From NCBI GenBank assembly GCA_017428285.1, contig JAFRRE010000006.1:1-38569 (forward strand): 38,569 nucleotides of DNA, given 5' to 3'. How positions within the stretch are numbered: the first letter of the stretch is position 1; each line of letters begins with the position of its first letter. Shown here piece after piece: positions 24,764 through 31,076 of this stretch. The translations under genes were made by a program, and so were the position numbers. This DNA comes from Bacteroidales bacterium (GTDB lineage: Bacteria > Bacteroidota > Bacteroidia > Bacteroidales > F082). The notes under the pieces are model-generated. The model was not told the origin of the DNA. It did no database searches and was given only the letters and a program-made list of their open reading frames with translations.

Positions 24764-24830
24764 TACTTTCAACTCTCCACTCTACACTAACAACTGCCTC
24801 TAAACTCTAAATTGTCAATTCTCAATCAAA
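24764..24830. repeat. Degenerate AACTCT/ACTAAC 7-bp repeat leader, copy 2
   Basis: This tract shares ACTCTACACTAACAACTG with copy 1 at 21781. Compared with copy 1 it carries one extra 7-bp unit (CCACTCT) after CTTTCAACTCT, showing that copy number changes by one heptamer. It lies upstream of the orphan gene at 24955. Confidence 0.7.
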
Positions 24831-24837
24831 TAATCAC

Positions 24838-24845
24838 TATCTTTG
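24838..24845 (+). promoter_or_regulatory. -7 promoter box upstream of the orphan gene at 24955
   Basis: TATCTTTG matches TAnnTTTG. It predicts a leader of about 105 nt that contains the 21-bp shared repeat and a GC-rich stem (CGCGG...CCGCG). Confidence 0.6.
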
Positions 24846-24907
24846 CAAAACCACAGCGTTGTGTAAAACCACAACCAACTAAAAACCAACCACTTGCCAC
24901 CGCGGAA

Positions 24908-24928
24908 TGTGACTGACGGGGCGAAGCC
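24908..24928 (+). repeat. Shared 21-bp leader repeat, copy 2
   Basis: This is identical to 15861-15881. Here it is bracketed by CGCGG (24901-24905) and CCGCG (24927-24931), so the copy forms the loop and one side of a small hairpin in the leader of the gene at 24955. Confidence 0.8.
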
Positions 24929-24954
24929 GCGAAAAACACATAAACTATTTATAT

Positions 24955-25527
24955 ATGGAATTATTATTGAACATCGAGTCTGTTTCTGATATTGTTAATG
25001 ACAGTTGGGATTTAGATTTTTCAGACAAAGAGGAACGTAAGATACGAGAAGCAATAAACATGGAAGGTGTAAATAAGCTTGCTAGAGTCAACATTGGTCC
25101 TGGTGCAGATTTTTTGGTGATTTTGGCGGCTGTCAACATTGTAGCTGATGCGTTTTTGGTGGGTTCAAAGGCGTTAGAGGGAATGGAGTCGTGGAAGAAG
25201 ATCATTGCCAAGATTAAAGGATTTAAACAGAAGAACGAGCTTGTTTCGCTTGATGCGGAGGCTGCGGAGTTGCTTGCTATTGATTACTTATACGGTCGAT
25301 TTGAGTATGATACCATTCAGTTAATGGATGGTCATTGCTTTAATATTACCAATTTAGAAGGGTTAATCCCAACCTCATCCACTCTTGCCCGTAAGCCCTA
25401 TAATTATTATATCCAATCTTATTTGTTAGATGGCGAGCACCATGTCATTGTTGGCATTATGTCTAGCGGTGAAGTCACTATATTAAAGCAATTTGGCCTA
25501 AGTAATTATGGGTTAGAAGAGATTTAG
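24955..25527 (+). CDS. Orphan protein with one hydrophobic segment
   Basis: I do not recognise this 190-residue protein. The first 45 residues are acidic (SDIVNDSWDLDFSDKEERKI). A hydrophobic glycine-led stretch follows (GPGADFLVILAAVNIVADAFLVG, about 50-72), long enough for one membrane helix. A basic helix comes next (SWKKIIAKIKGFKQKN), then a mixed alpha/beta part with the closing GEVTILKQFGLSNYGLEEI. A short globular N-terminus, single helix and a small C-terminal domain suit a membrane-attached regulator or effector, but that is inference. The gene is alone, with its own promoter box and leader repeat. Confidence 0.6.
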   Translation: MELLLNIESVSDIVNDSWDLDFSDKEERKIREAINMEGVNKLARVNIGPGADFLVILAAVNIVADAFLVGSKALEGMESWKKIIAKIKGFKQKNELVSLDAEAAELLAIDYLYGRFEYDTIQLMDGHCFNITNLEGLIPTSSTLARKPYNYYIQSYLLDGEHHVIVGIMSSGEVTILKQFGLSNYGLEEI

Positions 25528-25544
25528 TTCAAAGAATAATAATT

Positions 25545-25852
25545 ACGAGATTGAACGACATGGCCCATCGGATGACGATGTACTTGCGAAGCAAAGGATA
25601 TACAATCGATACCGAAAACAAACAAGCCTTGTGGCTGATAGATGCAATAAATGCTGAGCAAAATGAAAGATAGCAAGCGAGCAGAGAATTAGCGAATGAG
25701 TGGCTGATGGAGATGGTGAAAAGGACAATGCCTTCGCCAAGATGACCGATGGCGCGCGGCTCGGAACGCTGTTGGAGCATCTCCACGAGTTCAACGTGCA
25801 TTCCGTGGGGTGGTGGAGCATATTTAGAACATCCTCGGAGGTATACGCTTGA
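25545..25852 (+). pseudogene. Decayed gene with in-frame stop and frameshift
   Basis: The 25528-25915 stretch has no intact gene. One frame from about 25548 reads MAHRMTMYLRSKGYTIDT, then NKQALWLIDAINAEQNE. It hits TAG at 25671-25673, continues in the same frame as QASRELANEWLMEMVKR, and stops near 25747. A shifted frame then gives NAFAKMTDGARLGTLLEHL and ends at TGA 25852. Peptide-like quality on both sides of the breaks points to a recently broken gene. It shares pattern with the remnant at 23227-23532. The family is unknown to me. Confidence 0.55.
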
Positions 25853-25915
25853 AGAAAGCTTGCATTCTTACTGGTTCTTTAGTGGTTTCTTATAGAAACG
25901 TGTATGGTTTGAAAC

Positions 25916-27127
25916 ATGGGATATTGGAAAGATTATCAGATTGAGCAAGAAAAACAAATGGCAGAAGGATATATTCTACCTGAGAAAGGAGGGAAGTTCC
26001 TATGTGCCGACCATTATCAGAATAAGTACCTAAAAAAATACATTTCTGACAATGGTGCTGCCGGTGTGTGTTCTTATTGCGGGAAACACACTAAGGTGCT
26101 AGACTTGAGCGATTTTGTTGAGTATGTGGGTGGCAAATTGGCAGATTGGTTGGAGGATATTGATAATGCTGGTTTGTTTCTTGAAAAATCGTTCTACGAC
26201 AATGATTTGGAGGAGATACCAGGATATCAAAGAGCTAGTGGTTACATTGCGCCTGACGATGCTTCCTACTATGAGACCAACAACGAGGTGATGGATGATT
26301 TTGACTTGGAATCCGACAATTCCACTCTCAATAAAGACCTTTCTTCGTGCCTATATATGGAACGTAAAATTCGTAGAGATCCGACCTCGATGATTCTAAG
26401 CGACGAGTTGTCATATCGTTGGGAGCAGTTTTGTCGCTTAGTGAAAGGTGAAAGAAGATACACTTTCTTCAAGTCGCCATTGTTTGACCTTGCTGATGGT
26501 CAAAACAGTGACAATGGATTGTCTGACATCCTTTCGGAATTGGGAGGTGTTATTCATGCAGCTGAGAGCATTATACCGGCAGGTACACAATTGTTCAGGT
26601 GTCGACCAGCTAATAACGGTGAGTCAGTAACAAAATTCGAGCACATTACCGCACCTCCCATGTCAGCAGCTAAGACAAATAGATTAAGTCCTGTAGGAAT
26701 CTCCATTTTTTATGGCTCTTTTGATAATGACACACCATATAAGGAAACGAAGAATTACGAGACTCAACAAAGAGATTGTTATTATTTGGGCAGTTTCCAT
26801 ACAAATTGCGATCTTTCTGTTGTGGATTTGACTACTTTGGAATGCGACTTTTGGATGGATGGCCTTTGGCAGGAAACGTTGTTTTTGAAACGCTTCCATA
26901 AAGAGATAACAAAAGCAATCATGCCCGAAGACGAAGAAGTGGAATATGTTCCATCGCAGATCTTCACAGAATATCTAAGATATCTATGCAAGAACAAAGA
27001 GGGTGCTGCTTATGATGGAATTATCTACAGCAGTTCGCTGACAAGCCAACGGAATGTGGCACTTTTTTATGACAATAAAACTTCTGAAAAAGTATTGGAT
27101 CTAGATGCAATTACAAAAATGGTATGA
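25916..27127 (+). CDS. HEPN/RES-NTD + RES domain protein (NAD+-degrading toxin fold)
   Basis: The 403-residue protein has an N-terminal part (about 1-200) with Cys30, His33 and CSYC at 52-55, likely zinc ligands, and helical segments (DFVEYVGGKLADWLEDID). This fits the HEPN/RES N-terminal domain. The C-terminal RES domain (about 215-403) shows GTQLFRCRP, then APPMSAAKTNRLSPVGISIFYGS, and YDGIIYSSSLTSQ, carrying the conserved Arg, Glu and Ser of RES enzymes. RES toxins split NAD+ by phosphorolysis or hydrolysis. No Xre antitoxin is adjacent. A Cas2-like gene starts 18 bp downstream, then a membrane protein gene, so the three probably form one unit. Confidence 0.8.
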   Translation: MGYWKDYQIEQEKQMAEGYILPEKGGKFLCADHYQNKYLKKYISDNGAAGVCSYCGKHTKVLDLSDFVEYVGGKLADWLEDIDNAGLFLEKSFYDNDLEEIPGYQRASGYIAPDDASYYETNNEVMDDFDLESDNSTLNKDLSSCLYMERKIRRDPTSMILSDELSYRWEQFCRLVKGERRYTFFKSPLFDLADGQNSDNGLSDILSELGGVIHAAESIIPAGTQLFRCRPANNGESVTKFEHITAPPMSAAKTNRLSPVGISIFYGSFDNDTPYKETKNYETQQRDCYYLGSFHTNCDLSVVDLTTLECDFWMDGLWQETLFLKRFHKEITKAIMPEDEEVEYVPSQIFTEYLRYLCKNKEGAAYDGIIYSSSLTSQRNVALFYDNKTSEKVLDLDAITKMV

Positions 27128-27145
27128 CTTACAAAACGAAAAGAT

Positions 27146-27430
27146 ATGGTATATTGTGTTTCATATGATTTAAGGAAACCTGATCGTAACTATGATGACC
27201 TTGTTAAGGAGTTAAAGTCCTTTGGTACATGGTGGCATCAGACAGGTTCTGTTTGGATTATCGTTACATCAAAAACCACAGCAGAGGTACGTGACTATCT
27301 CATGCAATTTATAGATTCTAACGACAAGTTGTTTGTGGTTCAGCTTAGTAAGAACTGGGCTGCTGTTGGTTTTAACGATCAAGAGTACAATTGGATGAAA
27401 TCAATCCCCGATGCGTCATGGAACAGTTAA
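27146..27430 (+). CDS. Cas2-like ferredoxin-fold protein (SinR-like family)
   Basis: The 94-residue protein begins VYCVSYDLRKPDRNYDDLVKEL, then has WWHQTGSVWIIVTS and LFVVQLSKNWAAVGF. The first strand ending in Ser-Tyr-Asp-Leu, the Tyr-x-x-Leu helix, and the Ser-x-Trp strand are the pattern of stand-alone Cas2-like proteins listed as SinR family. Cas2 and VapD-type nucleases share this fold, with the acidic residue at the end of strand 1 (Asp8) as possible metal ligand. No cas1 or repeat array is near. It overlaps the next gene by 13 bp and follows the RES gene closely. Confidence 0.7.
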   Translation: MVYCVSYDLRKPDRNYDDLVKELKSFGTWWHQTGSVWIIVTSKTTAEVRDYLMQFIDSNDKLFVVQLSKNWAAVGFNDQEYNWMKSIPDASWNS

Positions 27431-27945
27431 TTTATACCTTTGATATTACGGGTTTTATCCTAGCCATTGTATCAGTCGTTCTTGCGGTTGTATCGATAGT
27501 TTTCTCCGCAATATTCTTCTGGTGGGGAAAGAAACAGAACGACTCAGCCTCTCAATTGACCGTGATAATTGAAGAGAAAGTTACGTGTCTGGAAAAACTG
27601 TTTGATAAAATGTATGACTCAACATACCAGATAGTTCGTGAGAATAATCAAGCCATGCAACGCCAACTATTTCAAGATGGTTCTTTTGAAAGTCAGAACC
27701 TTGAAAACAAAGACATGGATGTTACACTTTTGATTTTATCGAAGAAGACGATAAAAAAAGAAGAGATTTGCTCGAGTTTGAATATACCTAAAGACATGGT
27801 AGATAATATCGTTAAGAAATTGGCTGAAAAAGGGAAGGTAAGTATTGAACCTGATAACGAAACTGTAATGGCTATTGATATTGAAACAGCAAAGATTGAT
27901 TCTTCTGCCAATGGCGTTGGAGACGTTTCTACTACTAGTGCTTAA
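27418..27945 (+). CDS. Single-pass membrane protein with C-terminal winged-helix-like domain
   Basis: The 175-residue protein has one strong membrane helix near the start (ITGFILAIVSVVLAVVSIVFSAIFFWW, about 9-36), then a helical linker likely to form a coiled coil (EEKVTCLEKLFDKMYDSTYQIV). The C-terminal part (KKTIKKEEICSSLNIPKDMVDNIVKKLAEKGKVSIE) looks like a winged helix-turn-helix. It would place a DNA-binding-like or protein-binding module at the inner membrane. It overlaps the Cas2-like gene by 13 bp. I chose ATG 27418 over the TTG at 27391 because the helix start then fits. The function is unknown. Confidence 0.65.
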   Translation: MEQLIYTFDITGFILAIVSVVLAVVSIVFSAIFFWWGKKQNDSASQLTVIIEEKVTCLEKLFDKMYDSTYQIVRENNQAMQRQLFQDGSFESQNLENKDMDVTLLILSKKTIKKEEICSSLNIPKDMVDNIVKKLAEKGKVSIEPDNETVMAIDIETAKIDSSANGVGDVSTTSA

Positions 27946-28014
27946 TAATGTTTTTAATCAAAGGCAGAAAGTAAACTAAACACCAACCATATTTCAATAC
28001 TTCCCCAACCCCTC

Positions 28015-28093
28015 ATGAAAAAAAATGATAGTCTTTGGAACCCGCCATGAGGCCATCAAGATGTGCCCGCTCGTGAAGGAGTTCCAAAAATAA
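28015..28093 (+). pseudogene. 5' stub of a second UDP-GlcNAc 2-epimerase gene
   Basis: ATG 28025 opens MIVFGTRHEAIKMCPLVKEF, ending at TAA 28091. It closely fits the N-terminus of non-hydrolysing UDP-GlcNAc 2-epimerases (usual form MIVFGTRPEAIKMCPLV). An upstream ATGAAAAAAA (28015) looks like the original start, put out of frame by a small deletion. Weak similarity may go on to about 28150 in decayed form. It is not a copy of the intact wecB at 20638, whose N-terminus differs. The rest of the gene is absent. It is the only gene-like item in the 27946-28305 stretch. Confidence 0.75.
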
Positions 28094-28171
28094 GAAAACA
28101 AGAAAGATAGAGTGCAAAGCTGCTCTTACGAGGGTGCAAGAGGCATGATGCAGTAGCTTTGACAAGCATTT

Positions 28172-28246
28172 GGCAAGGTCAAGCAAACTATTTATCCTTG
28201 CTAACACCTTGCCTGCAGCTTGCGAAGACCTTGCCTACACCTTGCC
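28172..28246. repeat. ACCTTGCC repeats spaced by helical turns
   Basis: ACCTTGCC occurs at 28206, 28228 and 28239 (starts 22 and 11 bp apart), and its inverse GGCAAGGT at 28172. The 11- and 22-bp spacings put the three direct copies on the same face of the helix, as in protein-binding iterons or operators. They lie 60-130 bp upstream of the GIY-YIG-like gene. Confidence 0.55.
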
Positions 28247-28261
28247 AAAAGGATTTAGACC

Positions 28262-28281
28262 TTGAACTTTGAACTTTAAAC
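28262..28281. repeat. TTTGAAC heptamer array
   Basis: Three 7-bp units (CTTGAAC, TTTGAAC, TTTAAAC) lie in the leader of the gene at 28306. This is a further sequence family with the same 7-bp period. Confidence 0.75.
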
Positions 28282-28302
28282 TAGCAGCACCGCTGCTTTA
28301 AA
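28275..28302 (+). promoter_or_regulatory. Hairpin immediately before the GIY-YIG-like start codon
   Basis: TTTAAA-ct-AGCAGC-acc-GCTGCT-TTAAA forms a stem of about 11-12 paired bases ending 3 bp before ATG 28306. It could hide the ribosome entry site, or be an old terminator with a short T run. The sequence does not decide. Confidence 0.5.
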
Positions 28303-28305
28303 ATT

Positions 28306-28776
28306 ATGACAATGATACCAAATTTGAAGGACTTTATGAATAACGTTAAACAAGCCAGCCTGAGGGTTATCAACGAAGGCCACTATGTGGATGGAGAAGA
28401 GGTTTATGTCCACAAGTTTACTCCAAATTGGATAAAAAAGGTAGTTGCTGATGACATCAAGAAGGGTAATTACAGAATAGGATTGTTGAATAACGGCTCC
28501 TTCAATGTGTGTTACGTTGGGCGAGCCACCGACCAAAAATTGCAAGACCGGCTTTTGCAACACACCAACCCCAACGACGACCATTACTTTGACGAGGACT
28601 ATTACTTCATTTTTGATGCAGCTAGCACCGACGATGAGGCCATCAATCAGGAATGTATAGACTATCATAGTTTTGGAGGGGATGATAACTATTTAGACAA
28701 TGAATACCATCCGTCGCTACCCGATGGCAAACAATGCCCTTGGAAAAGTTGTGACCATGAAGGTGGTAAACAATAA
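28306..28776 (+). CDS. GIY-YIG-like nuclease-fold protein
   Basis: The 156-residue protein has strand 1 with Tyr56-Arg-Ile-Gly (GNYRIGLLNNG), strand 2 with CYVGRATD (Tyr70-Val-Gly), and a helix LQDRLLQHT carrying Arg82. These come in the right order for the GIY-YIG superfamily. A Glu at 116 (AINQECIDYH) and an Asn at 132 (YLDNEYHP) stand where the metal-binding Glu and the structural Asn are expected. A C-terminal CPWKSC could bind a metal. Small genes of this kind are often orphans in Bacteroidetes islands. Nuclease activity is inferred. It lies between two capsule gene stubs. Confidence 0.6.
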   Translation: MTMIPNLKDFMNNVKQASLRVINEGHYVDGEEVYVHKFTPNWIKKVVADDIKKGNYRIGLLNNGSFNVCYVGRATDQKLQDRLLQHTNPNDDHYFDEDYYFIFDAASTDDEAINQECIDYHSFGGDDNYLDNEYHPSLPDGKQCPWKSCDHEGGKQ

Positions 28777-29049
28777 ACAGCGGCACTCCTGGTCTTTACG
28801 CGTAGCCGATGCCGCTTCAAGGGGAACTGTAAGTTCTTCCCCACTTCCAAACCATCCCAAAGTTATAAGCCTTACAGCGGTGTTTTGATGCTGTTGAGGA
28901 TTTCAAACGCATAAAGATAAAAGCATTTTATATGACAGTCACCACAGCCACTCCCCCAAACCTCCTCCCCTAAGTCTCCATCATACGACCAACCATCATC
29001 TTCCTTTAATGTGGTAACAGAGCTTTCTGTTCCAACTATTTAATAATCA
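28777..29049. other. Gene-free stretch after the GIY-YIG-like gene
   Basis: The only structure noted is an inverted repeat AGCGGCA (28779-28785) with TGCCGCT (28810-28816), without a T run behind it, which may be a weak terminator. The rest is pyrimidine-rich sequence leading to the acyltransferase stub. Confidence 0.5.
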
Positions 29050-29217
29050 ATGAAAGAAACTGAAAACATTTCTGAGAAAAAGGCAATAAAACCAAAAATC
29101 CGCCTCGATGAAGTAACCCTAATGCGAACCATCTTGGCGCTGTTGATTGTGTTCATGCATTCTTTCACATGTTACAACGGCAGTTGGAAGGAACCGGTGG
29201 GTAATATGGTAGGTTAA
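29050..29217 (+). pseudogene. 5' stub of an acyltransferase-3 (OafA-like) gene
   Basis: ATG 29050 opens 55 codons. The part RLDEVTLMRTILALLIVFMHSF, then CYNGSWKEPVGN, is the first membrane helix and catalytic-His region of family-3 acyltransferases that O-acetylate capsule or LPS sugars. The gene breaks off after KEPVG, where homologues continue with many more membrane helices. A stop follows within five codons. The stop codon itself is part of the promoter box TAATTTTG (29215-29222) of the next operon. It is therefore a truncated relic, not a small gene with its own design. Confidence 0.8.
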
Positions 29218-29222
29218 TTTTG
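29215..29222 (+). promoter_or_regulatory. -7 promoter box for the 29264-30736 operon
   Basis: TAATTTTG matches TAnnTTTG and lies exactly at the break point of the acyltransferase stub, giving a leader of about 38 nt to ATG 29264. Confidence 0.6.
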
Positions 29223-29263
29223 AACATTTACTTAAAATAAATATTTTACAATTAGAATATAGT

Positions 29264-29734
29264 ATGTTTGACCAAATACAAATAGACACAACAAAAAAGT
29301 TGGTGAGTGATTCTTTGGAACTTGCACAAGAAATGGCAAGCAATGAAATCCCAGACATGTTGTTCGCTATGACAATGCCGCTGTGCATCCTCCTTCTTTT
29401 CTCCTATCTAAAGAATACGGTTGCAGTATCAGAATCTGAGATAAACAAATATGAGTTTCTGTCTGAAATGGCTATAGATTTTTTGTCCATATTTATTTCA
29501 TTCATTATTGGACGATATGTTCTTCTATCCAGTACTTCAATGGTTTTGATTAAATCGTTTGTTGTCATTTTAGGGATGGCAGTAGGAGTGGTCGCTCTTT
29601 GCCATATTAGGCGTGTTGTATTAAAGAAATGTAGTGCATCAGATGGGAATTTGAAAATTGCCAATTTGCTTGTGGCAGCGGAATTTGGCGTTGATTGTCT
29701 TTGCTTTGTATTAATCGCTATATTTTTCAAGTAA
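29264..29734 (+). CDS. Four-helix membrane protein of unknown function
   Basis: The 156-residue protein has about four hydrophobic segments: LFAMTMPLCILLLFSYL, FLSIFISFIIGRYVLL, LIKSFVVILGMAVGVVAL and FGVDCLCFVLIAIFF. The first 30 residues are soluble and helical. No family was recognised. It is the first gene of an operon; its TAA shares a base with the ATG of the next gene (TAATG at 29732-29736). By position it may be a membrane partner or restraining subunit of the effector-like protein that follows, which is inference. Confidence 0.65.
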   Translation: MFDQIQIDTTKKLVSDSLELAQEMASNEIPDMLFAMTMPLCILLLFSYLKNTVAVSESEINKYEFLSEMAIDFLSIFISFIIGRYVLLSSTSMVLIKSFVVILGMAVGVVALCHIRRVVLKKCSASDGNLKIANLLVAAEFGVDCLCFVLIAIFFK

Positions 29735-30489
29735 TGAATATGGATAGTAGTATTATTGCAATCTTTGGAGCAGCACTGTCTGTTTTTGCTGCATTACTTT
29801 CTTTTGCGATTCTCAATCGTTCTAAAAAGAAAGTTGAAAAATACCAGAAAACTTTAGACAATCTTATTTCTCCTCAAAGGGAATATGTGGAAAACAAAAT
29901 CTACGTTTCTTCAAATTCACTTGTTCAAGATCCAGGTTTCTTGGAAGATGCCAACCGTATACTGTTTGTCCAGGAACCAAGCAAAGATATGATTATTAGG
30001 ACAGAATTCCCTGATTTCTCTTTTTTTGAGAATATGGGAATCAATCTGCCAGAAGTGAAAGTGGATGAAAAAACCGTGATGTGTTTAATGCCTTTCAACC
30101 GCAGGTTTGAAAAAACAAAGAACATAATTGCTGAAGCGTGCAAACAGGCAGGATATACCTTCCGCAGGAGTGATGATGAATTAATAGCTGATAACACTGA
30201 CCTTAGAAAGAGTATTATACGAATGATTCTTGAATCTGAAGTGATTGTTGCAGTTCTTGACGGTCGAAATCCAAACGTGTTTTATGAGATAGGAATAGCT
30301 CATAGTTTGGGTAAGTTAGTTCTTATGGTAGTTAATCTTAGCCGTGAAGAAAATCAATGGAAAGAGGTAGACCTCCTTTCCAATAGATTAATCACATATA
30401 ATAACTCTCAAGAATTGAAAGATAAACTAACAAAAACACTAAAAGCGATTGATTCCGATGGACGAATTGAAAAAGAAACAAATAATTGA
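29734..30489 (+). CDS. Membrane-anchored nucleoside deoxyribosyltransferase/TIR-like protein
   Basis: The 251-residue protein has an N-terminal membrane helix (IIAIFGAALSVFAALLSFAIL), a linker, then a domain from about 110 to 250. Seen: VMCLMPFNRRFEKTKNIIAEA, SEVIVAVLDGRNPNVFYEIG, IAHSLGKLVLMV. The Asn-Pro-Asn-Val-x-Tyr-Glu motif (Glu185) and LMPF strand are shared by nucleoside 2-deoxyribosyltransferases and relatives used as NAD+-splitting or signalling domains in bacterial immunity. Glu185 would be the catalytic nucleophile. The stop overlaps the zinc-ribbon gene by 32 bp. An NADase role is inferred, not shown. Confidence 0.68.
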   Translation: MNMDSSIIAIFGAALSVFAALLSFAILNRSKKKVEKYQKTLDNLISPQREYVENKIYVSSNSLVQDPGFLEDANRILFVQEPSKDMIIRTEFPDFSFFENMGINLPEVKVDEKTVMCLMPFNRRFEKTKNIIAEACKQAGYTFRRSDDELIADNTDLRKSIIRMILESEVIVAVLDGRNPNVFYEIGIAHSLGKLVLMVVNLSREENQWKEVDLLSNRLITYNNSQELKDKLTKTLKAIDSDGRIEKETNN

Positions 30490-30736
30490 AGCACTTTCAA
30501 AAAGGCTTGAGTCTTTTGTGTGCCCTATTTGTCATCAGTCAAAGTATTCATTTGTAGACGGGTACTCGGTTGATATTATCCAACAACAATACAAAGGGTT
30601 ACAATTAGGTGGTCGAATAATGCCAAAGGTTATACTTGTCTGTAATAACTGTGGACATATTGATAGTTTTTCCTTAGGAGTGTTGGGGTTGATGGAGGAT
30701 AATGCAGATGATACCGATGAAAGTAATAAAGGATAA
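30458..30736 (+). CDS. Small zinc-ribbon protein
   Basis: The 92-residue protein carries two Cys-x-x-Cys pairs, CPICHQSKYSF at about residue 22 and VCNNCGHIDSF at about residue 63, typical of a zinc ribbon. The C-terminus is acidic (EDNADDTDESN). ATG 30458 overlaps the end of the deoxyribosyltransferase-like gene by 32 bp in another frame, so expression is coupled. The small size and overlap make it a candidate adaptor, sensor or inhibitor of the upstream effector-like protein. Confidence 0.65.
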   Translation: MDELKKKQIIEALSKRLESFVCPICHQSKYSFVDGYSVDIIQQQYKGLQLGGRIMPKVILVCNNCGHIDSFSLGVLGLMEDNADDTDESNKG

Positions 30737-30879
30737 TTAAAAATCAAAAAACGAAGCACTTTCAGCCTTTCCACACAGCGAGAGCCGCACGAGGAGGTGA
30801 AAGGGTGTTTCATGCAACCTTGAAGCCCCAAATACTGATAAATGAGGCGAAACTATATTGAAAAATAAAATATTATTAA

Positions 30880-31014
30880 ATGTCATTCTACACCAATATC
30901 CTAACCCCCATCCTCCACTCGATCGAGCAAATCCCCTCCCGCAATGCCTTTTGCATTGACGAGGAGCATTGTACATACGCCCAGTTGACAGTGCGTGTCG
31001 AAAGTGAGAAGTAA
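30880..31014 (+). pseudogene. 5' stub of an adenylate-forming ligase gene
   Basis: ATG 30880 opens 44 codons reading MSFYTNILTPILHSIEQIPS, then RNAFCIDEEHCTYAQLTVRVES. This is the usual N-terminus of AMP-binding (amino-acid or acyl-adenylating) enzymes, where TYAQL precedes the first conserved motif. The gene then ends in TAA and no later AMP-binding motifs (such as the TSGTTG loop) exist nearby. It is the main feature of the 30737-31076 stretch, just upstream of wzx. Confidence 0.75.
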
Positions 31015-31036
31015 GCCATTTCAACCACATTGATTA

Positions 31037-31050
31037 TGTAAACATTTACA
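31037..31050. promoter_or_regulatory. Operator-like inverted repeat upstream of wzx
   Basis: TGTAAA-ca-TTTACA is a perfect 6-bp inverted repeat located 26 bp before ATG 31077. It resembles a binding site for a dimeric regulator. No regulator gene is nearby. Confidence 0.4.
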
Positions 31051-31076
31051 AATCACAATTCTCTTTTTAACTCGTC

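Noticed and set aside
28700..28888. Small open frame overlapping the end of the GIY-YIG-like gene
   Set aside because: It overlaps a better-supported frame and its peptide looks random.
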